A stretch of DNA of 64,000 nucleotides from JBGAHD01 sp044226395 (GCA_044226395.1 JBGAHD010000002.1:1-64000); one strand, 5' to 3'. Counted from the first letter of the stretch, positions 42,472 through 51,975 are shown. The notes: a model not told the origin generated them from the sequence alone. Made by a program: numbers and translations.

Positions 42472-43056
42472 ATGCGCATGACCGGGTGGCTGGCGATGAT
42501 TTTGTGGGTGTCCTCGATCGGGCTGGCGCATGCCGGCGCGGGCGAGGACTTGGTGATCGCCGCGCGCGAGCAGATCGGCGTGACCCTGGTCTATGACGGG
42601 CGCTACGAGAAGCTCGCCTATCCCGGCGGCGACGTGCCGAGCTGGCGTGGCGTGTGCACCGATGTGGTCGTTCGCGCGTACCGGCGTTTGGGGCTCGACT
42701 TGCAGCGCGCGGTGCACGAGGACATGCGCGCGGCGTGGTCGGCCTATCCCAAGCTTTGGGGCCTGAGCCGACCCGATCCGCACATCGATCATCGCCGCGT
42801 GCCCAATCTCGCGACGTGGTTGGGGCGTCATGGCGAGCGGCTGGCGATCACGCGCGAGGGCCGCGACTATCAACCTGGCGACATCGTCACGTGGCGCCTG
42901 CCCTCGGGCGTGCCGCACATCGGCATTGTCTCCGACACGCGCGATGCCGCCGGCGTGCCACGCGTGATCCACAACATCGGCTGGGGCACGCGCGAGGACG
43001 ATGCGCTGTTCGCCTACACGTTGACGGGGCACTTTCGCTACACGGTCGCGCGCTAG
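42472..43056 (+). CDS. Secreted DUF1287 (NlpC/P60-like fold) protein
   Basis: 194 residues. Signal peptide (LAMILWVSSIGLAHAGA), then GVTLVYDGRYEKLAYPGGDV, GVCTDVVVRAYRRLG with the putative catalytic Cys, and PSGVPHIGIVSDTR with the putative His. This is the typical DUF1287 layout, a relative of NlpC/P60 cysteine peptidases. It may act on cell-wall peptides in the periplasm. Start ATG at 42472 with almost no 5' leader predicted. Followed by recQ after 65 bases. Confidence 0.9.
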   Translation: MRMTGWLAMILWVSSIGLAHAGAGEDLVIAAREQIGVTLVYDGRYEKLAYPGGDVPSWRGVCTDVVVRAYRRLGLDLQRAVHEDMRAAWSAYPKLWGLSRPDPHIDHRRVPNLATWLGRHGERLAITREGRDYQPGDIVTWRLPSGVPHIGIVSDTRDAAGVPRVIHNIGWGTREDDALFAYTLTGHFRYTVAR

Positions 43057-43109
43057 TTCTCGCACGCGCGATCGCGCGTTCGGCGCACGACGGCGCGACG
43101 CGCTCGCGC

Positions 43110-43121
43110 TACGCTATCGGC
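43110..43121 (+). promoter_or_regulatory. Possible -10 element for leaderless recQ mRNA
   Basis: TACGCT (43110-43115) lies six bases before the recQ ATG, the same spacing as at the DUF1287 gene. It is a weaker match to the consensus and is listed because of the repeated geometry. Confidence 0.3.
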
Positions 43122-44957
43122 ATGGATCACACGGTCATTCCCACCCGCGCGGCGGACATCCTGCGCGAGGTCTTCGGTCACGACAGTTTTCGCGGCTCGC
43201 AGTCGGACATCGTCAATCACGTCGGCGCCGGCGGCGATGCCCTGGTGCTGATGCCCACGGGCGGCGGCAAGAGTCTGTGCTATCAGTTGCCGGCCTTGTT
43301 GCGCGAGGGCGTGGGCATCGTCATCTCACCCCTGATCGCGTTGATGCAGGATCAGGTCGACGCCGCGCGGCAGTTGGGCATCGCGGCGGAGACGCTCAAC
43401 TCCGCGGTCGATGCATTCACGCAGACCGAGGTCGAGGAAGCGCTGATCGGCGGTCGCTTGAAGCTGCTCTACATCTCGCCCGAACGCCTGATCAACGAAC
43501 GTCTGCTGCGCATGCTCGAGCGCGTGCCGCTGGCGCTGTTCGCGATCGACGAAGCGCACTGCGTGTCGCAGTGGGGTCATGATTTCCGGCCCGAGTATCG
43601 ACAACTCGCGGTGCTGCACGAGCGCTTTCCGCAAGTACCGCGCGTGGCGCTGACCGCCACCGCCGACGAGGCCACGCGCGCCGAAATCATCGAGCAGCTC
43701 GCGCTCGGCGAAGCACGAGTGTTCATGTCGAGCTTCGATCGCCCCAATATTCGCCTGGGCGCGCTGGCCAAGGATCAACCGCTGGCGCAGCTGCAACGAT
43801 TTCTCGAACGCCATCGCGGCGAATGCGGCATCGTCTATTGCCTGGCGCGCAAGCGCGTCGATGAAGTCGCGGCCTTGCTCGTGGCCAAGGGCATCGATGC
43901 CATGCCTTATCACGCCGGCATGGGCGCGAAGGAACGCGCGGAGCATCAACGTCGCTTCGTCAATGGCGACGCCGTGGTGATGGTGGCGACGGTGGCGTTT
44001 GGCATGGGCATCGACAAGCCCGACGTGCGCTTCGTCGTGCATCTGGATCTGCCCAAGAGTCTGGAAGGCTATTACCAGGAGATCGGCCGCGCCGGTCGCG
44101 ACGGCGGCCCGGCCGAAGCCTTGTTGCTGTATGGCGGTGGCGAGTTGGCGCAGTTGCGCCGCTTCATCGACGAGTCCGACGCGCCGCCCGAGCGCAAGCA
44201 CTACGAGCGCGCGCAACTCGATGGCTTGCTGGCCTATGCCGAGAGCACCGAGTGTCGACGCATCGCGTTGTTGCGGCATTTTGGCGAGGCCTATCCCAAG
44301 CCTTGCGGTCACTGCGACAACTGCCTGGAACCGCGCGAGCCCTGGGACGCGACCGAGCCGGCGCGCAAGCTTCTCTCCGCGATCTATCGCACGGGCCAGC
44401 GCTTCGGCGCCGCGCACGTGATCGAAGTGCTGCGCGGCGCGCGCACGCGCAAGATCGAGGACTTCGGTCACGACAAGCTGAGCGTCCACGGCATCGGCGG
44501 CGATCTCGACGACGGGACGTGGCGAGCGGTGCTGCGGCAATTGCTCGCGCGCGATCTGGTGCTGACCGATGCCGAACGCTACAACGCGCTGCGCCTGACG
44601 CCCGCGGCGACGGCGTTGTTGAAGGGCGAGGACAAACTGATCATGTCCAAGCCCGCGCCACGCGCGCGACGCAAGCGCGGCGCGGCCATGAACACCGCCA
44701 CGATCGATCCGGCCATGGCCTCGGGCGATCTCGATCACGCCACGCAGGCGCGTTACGAACGCTTGAAGCAATGGCGACGCGACGTGGCCCGCACCGCTGG
44801 CATCGCGCCATTCGTGGTCTTTCACGATCGCACCTTGCAGGCCCTGGCGCGCGCGCGGCCGAGTGACGAACAGGCGCTGCACGAGGTGCCCGGCATCGGC
44901 CAGGCCAAGATCGCGCGTTACGGGCAGGATCTGTTGCGCGTGCTTGGCGACGACTGA
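43122..44957 (+). CDS. recQ: ATP-dependent DNA helicase RecQ
   Basis: 3'-5' helicase of recombination repair. 611 residues: LMPTGGGKSLCYQLPAL (Walker A), FAIDEAHCVSQWGHDFRPEY (DEAH box), TATADEATR, VAFGMGIDKPDVRFV, QEIGRAGRDG. The zinc-binding Cys set is in ECRRIAL and CGHCDNC, followed by the RQC winged helix and a C-terminal HRDC domain (about 535-605, LHEVPGIGQAKIARYGQDLL). The ATG at 43122 fits; the open frame upstream overlaps DUF1287. Confidence 0.97.
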   Translation: MDHTVIPTRAADILREVFGHDSFRGSQSDIVNHVGAGGDALVLMPTGGGKSLCYQLPALLREGVGIVISPLIALMQDQVDAARQLGIAAETLNSAVDAFTQTEVEEALIGGRLKLLYISPERLINERLLRMLERVPLALFAIDEAHCVSQWGHDFRPEYRQLAVLHERFPQVPRVALTATADEATRAEIIEQLALGEARVFMSSFDRPNIRLGALAKDQPLAQLQRFLERHRGECGIVYCLARKRVDEVAALLVAKGIDAMPYHAGMGAKERAEHQRRFVNGDAVVMVATVAFGMGIDKPDVRFVVHLDLPKSLEGYYQEIGRAGRDGGPAEALLLYGGGELAQLRRFIDESDAPPERKHYERAQLDGLLAYAESTECRRIALLRHFGEAYPKPCGHCDNCLEPREPWDATEPARKLLSAIYRTGQRFGAAHVIEVLRGARTRKIEDFGHDKLSVHGIGGDLDDGTWRAVLRQLLARDLVLTDAERYNALRLTPAATALLKGEDKLIMSKPAPRARRKRGAAMNTATIDPAMASGDLDHATQARYERLKQWRRDVARTAGIAPFVVFHDRTLQALARARPSDEQALHEVPGIGQAKIARYGQDLLRVLGDD

Positions 44958-44961
44958 GCGC

Positions 44962-45471
44962 TCAGGCCGGCGCGACCAGACCGCGACGAATACGCGCGAC
45001 GGTCTCGGGCCCCAGGCGCAAGGTGTGCGGCGAACCGCGATCGAATTCCAGCGCCTCGAAGTTGAGCGCCTGCGCGATCTCGATCGCGCGCGCGCCGGGA
45101 ATGGCGGCGCCACGCAGGGGTCGTTCCGCGGCGAAGATCGTCAGTGCCTCGGGCGAGGTGAACACCGGCAGGATGCGTTGCCCGAAGGCGCCGCTGACCA
45201 GCATCAAGGAATGATCGCTCATGCGCAGCGGGCGACCGCCTTCGTCGCGACCGCGCATGGCGATCAGCACTTCGCCGTCCAACAGCGCGCGCTCGATCGC
45301 CGAGGTATCGGCCGAGGCATCGGCGATCGCGGCGTGTTCGATCAAGGCCTGACGCAAGGCCGTGTTGCTCGGCAGGGCCACGCGCGGGCCTTCGCCGAGC
45401 GAGGCTTCGGTTCCCGCCAGCAATTGCATGGCCAGCTTGGCCAGGCTGGCGGGATTGCTCGTTCCATTCAT
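44962..45471 (-). CDS. SseB-type N-terminal domain protein
   Basis: 169 residues, soluble. NTALRQALIEHAAIA, MLVSGAFGQRILPVFTSPEAL, ALNFEALEFDRGSP and LGPETVARIRRG match the SseB N-terminal domain pattern (a short domain found in proteins of poorly defined function). GGAG is near the ATG at 45471. Convergent with recQ (4-base gap) and divergent from the winged-helix/TPR gene. Confidence 0.8.
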   Translation of the reverse strand: MNGTSNPASLAKLAMQLLAGTEASLGEGPRVALPSNTALRQALIEHAAIADASADTSAIERALLDGEVLIAMRGRDEGGRPLRMSDHSLMLVSGAFGQRILPVFTSPEALTIFAAERPLRGAAIPGARAIEIAQALNFEALEFDRGSPHTLRLGPETVARIRRGLVAPA

Positions 45472-45755
45472 TGGCTTGCTCCCCGATCACGCGGCGCCGA
45501 CTTCGCCCCTAAGGAATGTCGACGAGGCGCCGATCCGAACGCCGGTCCCCTACCGGCTCCGAGCATAGCGCCATGTCGCGCACTTGTACGTGATTAACGC
45601 CACGAACGGGACAGATGCGCCACGGCGCGCGCGAACAGCGGCGCTTACCATGGTCGCGCGCGTGGGCCTGCGGTAGCCTCCGGAGTCCCCGCGGTGTCGC
45701 GGCGACCCGGCTTGCCGGCCCGCCCCGCCGCGCGCACGCCTGGAGGCCGCAGCCG

Positions 45756-48227
45756 ATGATCTATCGCTTCGCCGGATTGACGCTCGACATCGCGTCGCGC
45801 CTGCTGTCCGACGCGAGCGGCCCGATCGAGGTGCCGCGCCGCGTGTTCGATTGCCTGGCGTACCTGATCGAACATCGCGATCGCGCGATCGGTCGCGATG
45901 AACTGATCCGGCACGTGTGGGGCCGCGACAATGTTTCCGACACGCAGCTCGCGCAGACCGTGCTGCGCGCGCGGCGTCTGGTGAGTGACGACGGCGCGGT
46001 GCAGCGGCTGATTCGCACCGTGCCGGGTTTTGGTTATCACTGGGTCGGTCCGGTGGAGGCCGCGTTGCCGGGCGTCGCGAAGGAGACTTCGCGCGTGATC
46101 GCGGAGGAAGCGTCAGACGTTGTCGAGGCGTCGATGCCGGAGTCGGCGCCCGCGGCAATCGTCGAGCCGGCGGGCATCCCGGCAGAAGTCGATGCCGCGA
46201 AAGCATCGCGCATCGAAGAACACGAGCAGTCGCGCGTAGTGGCCCCACGCCCTCGCCGCGGCCCCTTCATCGCGCTCGCGGCCACCGCGTGCGTGGCCTT
46301 GTTCGTGGCGCTGGCCCTGATCGTTCGCGATCCCGCGCCGCTGGCGGCCAGCGCGGCCAGCGCGCAGACCGGCACGCGCATTCTGGTGTTGCCACTGACG
46401 GTGGCGCCGGAAGATCGCGCGAGTTGGGCGCGGCTCGGCGTGATGGATCTGATCGCCACGCGCCTGCGCGAGGGCGGCTTCGCGGTGACGCCCAGCGAGA
46501 ACGTGATGGCCCTGCTCGCCTCGCGCCCCGATGGCCGCGTGCCCGAGGCCAACGTGCTGCGCGAACAGACGCAGGCCGCGATCGTGGTGCAGGGTCGCGC
46601 GCGGCGGCTCACCTCGGGCTGGCGGGTCGAACTCGAAGGCGCGCGCGCCGATGGCTTGAACTTGCACGTCGATGGCCAGCACGCGGATCTGATCGAGGCG
46701 GCGGTGGTGGCGAGCGATGCGCTGCTGGCTTCGCTCGGTCGCGATCGTCTTTCCGCCACGCATGGCAGCGAAGGCGTGCAGCGCGTGCGCGCGGCCATGC
46801 TCAACAATGCGCTCGGCGAAGCGCGCGACTTGTTCGCGCAATTGCCCGACAACGAACGCGCGCGACTGGACACGCGCTATCTCGGCGCGGAAATCGAGTA
46901 TCGCGCCGGCCGTCTGGAATCGGCGCGCGACGCGCTCGACGCGATGATTCGCGAAGCGCGTCAGGGCACCGATCGCGTGCTGCTGGGGCGCATGTTGATC
47001 GCGCGCGGTTCGACCGCGATGCGGCTGACCGATTTCGCCGGCAGCGATCGCGATTTTCTCGAGGCCGTGGCCTTGCTCGAAGCCAGCGGCGCCACGCGCG
47101 AGTACGGACGCGCGATCATGGCGCGTGGCTTGATCGCGATGCGCTTGAATCGCGCCGATGAAGCCATGGCCGATCTCGGCCACGCGCGTATGCTGCTCGA
47201 AAGCGTCGGCGACGATCTCAGCGTCGCGCGCGCGACTTACAACACCGCCGTGCTCGGCGCGGAACGCGGCCAGTTCCTGCAGGCCTTGCCGCAGATGCAG
47301 CAGGCCGCGCGCACCTTCGAGACGTATGGCGCGGTGAATGAACTCAGTCGCAGCCTCGCTGGCGCCGCCGACTTGGCCGCGATCCTGCTGCGCTGGCGCG
47401 ACGCCGATGCCTTGAGTCAACGCGCCAGCGGTCTGTTGCCGCGCTTGGCTGATCCGCATCTGCGCGAGAGCGTGCACGTCACGCGCGCGAACGTGTTGCT
47501 GGGCCTGGGCCTGTGGGGCGAAGCCGCGCGCGAACTCGATCAGGTCGATCTCGATGGCGCGCTCAGCGATTGCCTGGACTGCGCCCGCGCGCGCGTGGTC
47601 GCGGCGCGATTGGCCTTGCTGCAGAACCAGGCCGAGGCGGCGCGCGCCTTGATCGAGGCGGCCATGGCCATCGCCGACAATGGCTATACGCGCGCGGTGC
47701 GCGATCGCGCCGTGCTGGTCGGCACGCAGGCGCAGTTGCGCTTGATCGCCGAACGCGGCGACCGCGCGCCCGATTGGCCACGCGCCTGGCTCGATCGCTT
47801 GGCAAGCACCGACACCGCGCCAGTACGAACCGCGCGCGCCTTGCGCCTGATCGCGGATCACGATTTGCCCGGCGCCGAACGCGAGCTGCGCGCGGCGCTG
47901 GCCGCCGCCGAGGCGCAATCCCATGTCGAGGACGCGCTCGCGGCGAGCCAACCGCTGGCCGATCTGCTGCTCGACGCCGATCGCATCGACGAGGCCAGCG
48001 CCGTGATCGGTCGGCTTACTGACGCGGCGGAGCAGGATTTCGATGGCGCCATGCTCCTGGTGCGGCTGTATCACCGTCAGGGCGACACGCACGGCTGGTC
48101 GCGCGCGCTCGATCGCGCGCGCGCCTTGGCCGGCGAACGCCGCGTGCCGCGCGAACTCGCCGAAGGGCCGCCGCGGCGGCCAGGGCAAGCCGACGACGCC
48201 GCGATCGCCGCCGCCGGTCGACGCTAG
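45756..48227 (+). CDS. Membrane-bound winged-helix (OmpR-type) regulator with TPR region
   Basis: 823 residues. N-terminal OmpR/CadC-like winged helix (FAGLTLDIASRLL, VPRRVFDCLAYLIEHRDRAI, GRDELIRHVWGRD, RLIRTVPGFGYHWVG). A linker of about 75 residues leads to a single membrane segment at ~170-190 (FIALAATACVALFVALALIV). Next is a TolB/FlgO-like region (RILVLPLTVAPEDRASWARL) and about 400 residues of helical TPR-like repeats. DNA-binding head in the cytoplasm, sensory TPRs in the periplasm. GGAGG precedes the ATG. No target is evident; large families of these occur in Xanthomonadales. Confidence 0.9.
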   Translation: MIYRFAGLTLDIASRLLSDASGPIEVPRRVFDCLAYLIEHRDRAIGRDELIRHVWGRDNVSDTQLAQTVLRARRLVSDDGAVQRLIRTVPGFGYHWVGPVEAALPGVAKETSRVIAEEASDVVEASMPESAPAAIVEPAGIPAEVDAAKASRIEEHEQSRVVAPRPRRGPFIALAATACVALFVALALIVRDPAPLAASAASAQTGTRILVLPLTVAPEDRASWARLGVMDLIATRLREGGFAVTPSENVMALLASRPDGRVPEANVLREQTQAAIVVQGRARRLTSGWRVELEGARADGLNLHVDGQHADLIEAAVVASDALLASLGRDRLSATHGSEGVQRVRAAMLNNALGEARDLFAQLPDNERARLDTRYLGAEIEYRAGRLESARDALDAMIREARQGTDRVLLGRMLIARGSTAMRLTDFAGSDRDFLEAVALLEASGATREYGRAIMARGLIAMRLNRADEAMADLGHARMLLESVGDDLSVARATYNTAVLGAERGQFLQALPQMQQAARTFETYGAVNELSRSLAGAADLAAILLRWRDADALSQRASGLLPRLADPHLRESVHVTRANVLLGLGLWGEAARELDQVDLDGALSDCLDCARARVVAARLALLQNQAEAARALIEAAMAIADNGYTRAVRDRAVLVGTQAQLRLIAERGDRAPDWPRAWLDRLASTDTAPVRTARALRLIADHDLPGAERELRAALAAAEAQSHVEDALAASQPLADLLLDADRIDEASAVIGRLTDAAEQDFDGAMLLVRLYHRQGDTHGWSRALDRARALAGERRVPRELAEGPPRRPGQADDAAIAAAGRR

Positions 48228-48483
48228 CGACCGACCTGATAACGCCAGCGCGCCCACGGCCGGCGTCGCCGGCGCGTCACGGGGTGGTAGGGACGCTTCA
48301 CGCCGGCCCGGGTGATCCGGAAGACCGCCGTGGTCCGCACGGCGTGCGGCAAGCGACTGGCGGATCCAGCGTGACGCGACGCGGCCGGGCTGTCGTTCGC
48401 GCGCGATTCCAAAGCGATCACGGGCTGATTCGCGCGCGCGGACGCATGACTTTCGTGCGGGGGACGAGCGCCGCGCGCGCGGC

Positions 48484-48501
48484 TAGACTCGCGGTTTTCC
48501 C
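48484..48501 (+). promoter_or_regulatory. -10 and initial transcribed element of ltaE, shared with 58261-58278
   Basis: TAGACT (48484-48489) followed by CGCGGTTTTCCC. The same 18 bases, with one difference, precede the Grx-fusion gene at the same distance from its start (26 versus 27 bases). Confidence 0.4.
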
Positions 48502-48515
48502 GGAATGCGCGCGCC

Positions 48516-49550
48516 ATGATCGAACTGTTCAGCGACACCAAGACCAAGCCCACCGCCGCCATGCGCGCGGCCATGGCCGCCGCCGAAGTCGGCGACGAAG
48601 CCGCGATGGAAGACCCCACGGTCAATCGCCTGTGCGCGCGCGTCGCGGAGTTGCTGGGCAAGGAATCGGCGCTGTTCGCGCCCAGCGGCACCATGTGCAA
48701 TCAGATCGCGCTGGCCGTGCTCGGTCGTCCGGGCGATGAAGTCGTGTGCGATCGCACCGCGCATATCCTGTGCTACGAAGGCGGCGGCCTGGCCGCGAAT
48801 GCCGGCCTCAATGCCGTGCCCATCGACGGTCATCGCGGGCGCTTTACCGCCGAACAGGTGCTGGCGCATCGACGCCCGAGCACGCGACACGCGCCGCGTC
48901 AGACCATCCTGGCGCTGGAGCAGACGGCGAATCTCGGCGGCGGCGCGGTGTGGTCGCTGGCGCAGATTCGCGAGGTCTGCGCGGTCGGTCGCGCGCACGG
49001 CATGAAGACGCATCTCGATGGCGCGCGCCTGCTCAATGCCGTGGTCGCCAGCGGTGTCAGCGCCGCGACCTATGCGGCCGAGTTCGATTCGGTGTGGATC
49101 GATTTCAGCAAGGGCCTGGGCGCGCCGGTCGGCGCGGCGCTGGCCGGCGATCGCGCCTTCATCGAGGAATGCTGGCGCGTGAAGCAGCGCTTTGGCGGCG
49201 CCATGCGGCAGGCCGGCATCATCGCGGCGGGCGCGCTGTACGCGCTCGATCATCACGTCGAGCGACTGGCCGAGGATCACACGCGCGCGCGTCGTCTAGC
49301 CGACGGCGTGGCCGGCATCGCGGGCGTGATCATCGCGCCGGCCGAGGTCGAGACCAATCTCGTGTATTTCCAGCTCGATGAGCGCGTGGCCTTCGATGCC
49401 GCGGCCTTCTGCCAGCGCCTGGGGCAACACGGCGTGCGCATGGGCGCGATGGCGCCGCGCCTGGTGCGCGCGGTCACGCATCTGGACGTGGACGATGCCG
49501 GCATCGACCGCGCGATCGCCGCCACGCGCGAAGTGATGCGCGCGGCCTGA
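48516..49550 (+). CDS. ltaE: Low-specificity L-threonine aldolase
   Basis: PLP enzyme splitting threonine into glycine and acetaldehyde. 344 residues: FSDTKTKPTAAMRAAMAAAE, DEAAMEDPTVNRLCARVAEL, LFAPSGTMCNQIALAV, LALEQTANLGGGAVW, KTHLDGARLLNAVVASG, and the Schiff-base Lys in SVWIDFSKGLGAPVGAAL. All are hallmarks of the threonine aldolase/beta-eliminating lyase family. The usual first motif D-x-R/T-S-DTxT is FSDTKTKP here. Confidence 0.93.
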   Translation: MIELFSDTKTKPTAAMRAAMAAAEVGDEAAMEDPTVNRLCARVAELLGKESALFAPSGTMCNQIALAVLGRPGDEVVCDRTAHILCYEGGGLAANAGLNAVPIDGHRGRFTAEQVLAHRRPSTRHAPRQTILALEQTANLGGGAVWSLAQIREVCAVGRAHGMKTHLDGARLLNAVVASGVSAATYAAEFDSVWIDFSKGLGAPVGAALAGDRAFIEECWRVKQRFGGAMRQAGIIAAGALYALDHHVERLAEDHTRARRLADGVAGIAGVIIAPAEVETNLVYFQLDERVAFDAAAFCQRLGQHGVRMGAMAPRLVRAVTHLDVDDAGIDRAIAATREVMRAA

Positions 49551-49554
49551 GTCG

Positions 49555-50826
49555 CTACAGCCCGAGCACCAAGTCCTCGGCCGCCACGCGGTCGAGGCGA
49601 ATGCGATTGGCGAACAGCGAAAACGCCAGCATGCCCGCCAGCCCATTCGCGCGCGACACCCAGTGCGGCGTGTACAGCGGCGGCAGCAACCAGCCGGAGT
49701 CGAAATACGGCTCGAGCGCGATGACATCGTGCAAGGTCATCTTGCCCGCGAACAAAATGCGGCAGAGCTTCAAGCGCTGACTCTTCAAGGCCCAGCGAAA
49801 GAACGTGTGCACCGACAGCAGGCCATGCAGATACACCGTGTCCTTGGTGAAGGCCGAGCCGCCGCTCACCGGCACGCCGCGGAACACGCGCATGGCCGAG
49901 GTGAAGCAATCGGTCTCGGTCTGGCCGGCTTCGAGGAAGTAGCGGAACACGTCGAGAAAATCCGCGCCCTTGAGCGCCATGTCGATGGCGATGATGCGCA
50001 TCGAGATGCGCTTCATGCGGCCGATGTCGATCGAGCCCGTGATCAATTCGGCGAAGGTGGCCAGCCCTTCCTGCGTGGCGGTAATGCGCGGGGAATTGAG
50101 CGCGAGGCTCGGCAAGTGCGTCTGCTCGCGGCCATTCAACGCGGTGAGCGAATGCACGAAGGCCTCGTGCTCGAGCAACTGATGCCGGTCGTATTCCGAG
50201 AACGCCGTGGCCGAGCGCAGGCGAATGCGCGTGGGACCGGCGGCGGCCTTGGCGATCAGGGTCGGATCGATCTCGACCTTGACCTTGTGATGGACGAAGA
50301 AGCGATCCATCGCGTCCTGCAATTCCGTGCGCAGCACTTCGGCCGACAGGCAATAGTCGGCCTCTTGCGAGGCGAGTTCGTGCGAGAGTTCATCGGCGAG
50401 TGAGATGAAATGTCGCGCCGCGTCGATGTTGTGCAGATCGGCGCCGGGCAGCATGTCGCCGGGCTTGCCGAACAAGCGGATCGAATGCTCGGTGACATCG
50501 GCCGTGCCCAAGGCATCGAGCAATTGCGTGGCCACGCGCAGCGATTGCGCCGTGCGCCAGATGTAGTCGGCCACGGGATGATCGCCGTAGCCGCGCGCGG
50601 CCGATTGCAGGGCATCGAGTTCATCGCGCGTGCCGTCGAAATCAAAGCGCGGATACTCGACTTCGGGCAGGCTCACGCGGCCCTTGCGCCAGCGGTCGAG
50701 GAACTTGCTCTGCGCCTTGGCCGGCCACGACACCGCCGACAACAGTTTGACCTCGCGCGCGGCGCTGACGAGGCGGCGATCGAGCGCGGCGAGTTCTTCG
50801 AGCGTGTGGCGTTCGGCGTCGTTCAT
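49555..50826 (-). CDS. DUF1704 / QEGLA-motif putative metallopeptidase
   Basis: 423 residues, soluble. The name-giving QEGLA is at 252-256 and is preceded by H220-E221-x-x-x-H225 (HEAFVH). Together these form the zinc site of the DUF1704 family, annotated in bacteria as flavohemoglobin expression-modulating QEGLA proteins. The eukaryotic relatives MATCAP1/2 are tubulin-tail carboxypeptidases, so peptidase activity is plausible, but the bacterial substrate is unknown. Convergent with ltaE with a 4-base gap; 69 bases downstream of rsgA on the same strand. Confidence 0.9.
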   Translation of the reverse strand: MNDAERHTLEELAALDRRLVSAAREVKLLSAVSWPAKAQSKFLDRWRKGRVSLPEVEYPRFDFDGTRDELDALQSAARGYGDHPVADYIWRTAQSLRVATQLLDALGTADVTEHSIRLFGKPGDMLPGADLHNIDAARHFISLADELSHELASQEADYCLSAEVLRTELQDAMDRFFVHHKVKVEIDPTLIAKAAAGPTRIRLRSATAFSEYDRHQLLEHEAFVHSLTALNGREQTHLPSLALNSPRITATQEGLATFAELITGSIDIGRMKRISMRIIAIDMALKGADFLDVFRYFLEAGQTETDCFTSAMRVFRGVPVSGGSAFTKDTVYLHGLLSVHTFFRWALKSQRLKLCRILFAGKMTLHDVIALEPYFDSGWLLPPLYTPHWVSRANGLAGMLAFSLFANRIRLDRVAAEDLVLGL

Positions 50827-50895
50827 GGCGCGCGCGTGACCGGGGTGATCGCGACTGTCGCCACTGCCGCGCGCGCCGTCAAGCGCGACGCGGGC

Positions 50896-51975
50896 TCAGG
50901 TGCCGCGCGAACCGTATTTCTCGGTCAGGCGCTTGCCCAGGGCCTTGTCGGCGACCTTGTGGTCGGCCTTGCGCTTTTGCTGGGCTTGGATGTTGCCGCG
51001 CGCGCTGGCGATTTCGCCGGCGAGCTTGAAGTAGTGCGCCAGACGTTCGCCATCGAGTTCGCCCGAGGCCACCGCCGCGCGCACGCGACAGCCGGGTTCG
51101 TTGCGGTGCGCGCAATCGCGGAAGCGGCATTCGCTGGCGAGCGCGTCGATGTCGGCGAACTGGCCGGCGTCGATCACTTCCTCGCCGGAGAACTTCAGCT
51201 CGCGCATGCCCGGCGTGTCGATCAGGCAAGCGCCACTGGGCAGCGCGATCAGGCTGCGATGCGTGGTGGTGTGACGGCCGCGCGAATCGTGATCGCGCAC
51301 CTCGCCCGTGCGCTGGCGTTCGATGCCGAGCAGGCGATTGGTCAGTGTCGACTTGCCCGCGCCGGAAGAGCCAACCAGCACCGCGCTGTCGCCCGGTTTC
51401 AAATACGGCGCCAGCGCTTCGGCGGCGCTGGCTTCGCGCGCATTCACGGCCAAGGCCACGCCTTCGGCGCCGAGCAGCTGCTGCACTTCGTCGACACGCG
51501 CCTGGGCATCGGCGCAGACATCGGCCTTGGTCAGCACGACCACCGGCATGGCGCCGCTGCCGTGAATCATCACGAGATAGCGTTCGAGGCGTCGCAAGTT
51601 GAAATCGCCATCGAGCCCGCACACGACCAGCACGGTGTCGACATTGGTGGCGATGAACTGATGCGAGAAGCGTTCGCCAGCGGCGGCGCGCTTGAGCGCG
51701 GTGGCGCGTTCGAGCAGGCGCGCGATCATCGGCGGTTTGCCGGGATCGAGCACGACCCAATCGCCCACGGCCGGGCGCAATGCGGTGTCGATGCCGGCGC
51801 GGATCATCGCCGCCGGCGCCTGCACGGCGAAGGCGGCATGACCATCGTGCGCGACATAGCCGCTGCGATGCTGCTCGACCACGCGCGCCACGCGCTGTTC
51901 CGACGTCAGCTCGCCCAGCTGGGCGGCGAACGACGCCCGCCAGCCGATGCGCGCGAGCGCGTCGACATCAATCAC
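50896..51975 (-). CDS. rsgA: Ribosome small-subunit maturation GTPase RsgA
   Basis: 359 residues with the circularly permuted GTPase order: G4 VVLTKADVCAD, then G1 VLVGSSGAGKSTLTNRL, then G3 IDTPGMREL. An OB-fold region precedes (GDWVVLDPG) and a C-terminal zinc knuckle is seen in ECRFRDCAHRNEPGC. Late 30S assembly factor. Start GTG at 51975; no better upstream codon. The N-terminal extension before the OB fold is longer than in the E. coli protein, as in many relatives. Confidence 0.95.
   Translation of the reverse strand: MIDVDALARIGWRASFAAQLGELTSEQRVARVVEQHRSGYVAHDGHAAFAVQAPAAMIRAGIDTALRPAVGDWVVLDPGKPPMIARLLERATALKRAAAGERFSHQFIATNVDTVLVVCGLDGDFNLRRLERYLVMIHGSGAMPVVVLTKADVCADAQARVDEVQQLLGAEGVALAVNAREASAAEALAPYLKPGDSAVLVGSSGAGKSTLTNRLLGIERQRTGEVRDHDSRGRHTTTHRSLIALPSGACLIDTPGMRELKFSGEEVIDAGQFADIDALASECRFRDCAHRNEPGCRVRAAVASGELDGERLAHYFKLAGEIASARGNIQAQQKRKADHKVADKALGKRLTEKYGSRGT

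Noticed and set aside
42310..43065. N-terminal extension of maeB to a 1019-residue frame
   Set aside because: The added part is antisense to DUF1287 and Arg/His-rich; the ATG at 42309 gives the standard MaeB N-terminus.
48228..48515. Possible gene or RNA between the winged-helix/TPR gene and ltaE
   Set aside because: The minus-strand frame here runs antisense into ltaE with no family features; only a weak GCCGG/CCGGC hairpin is visible.
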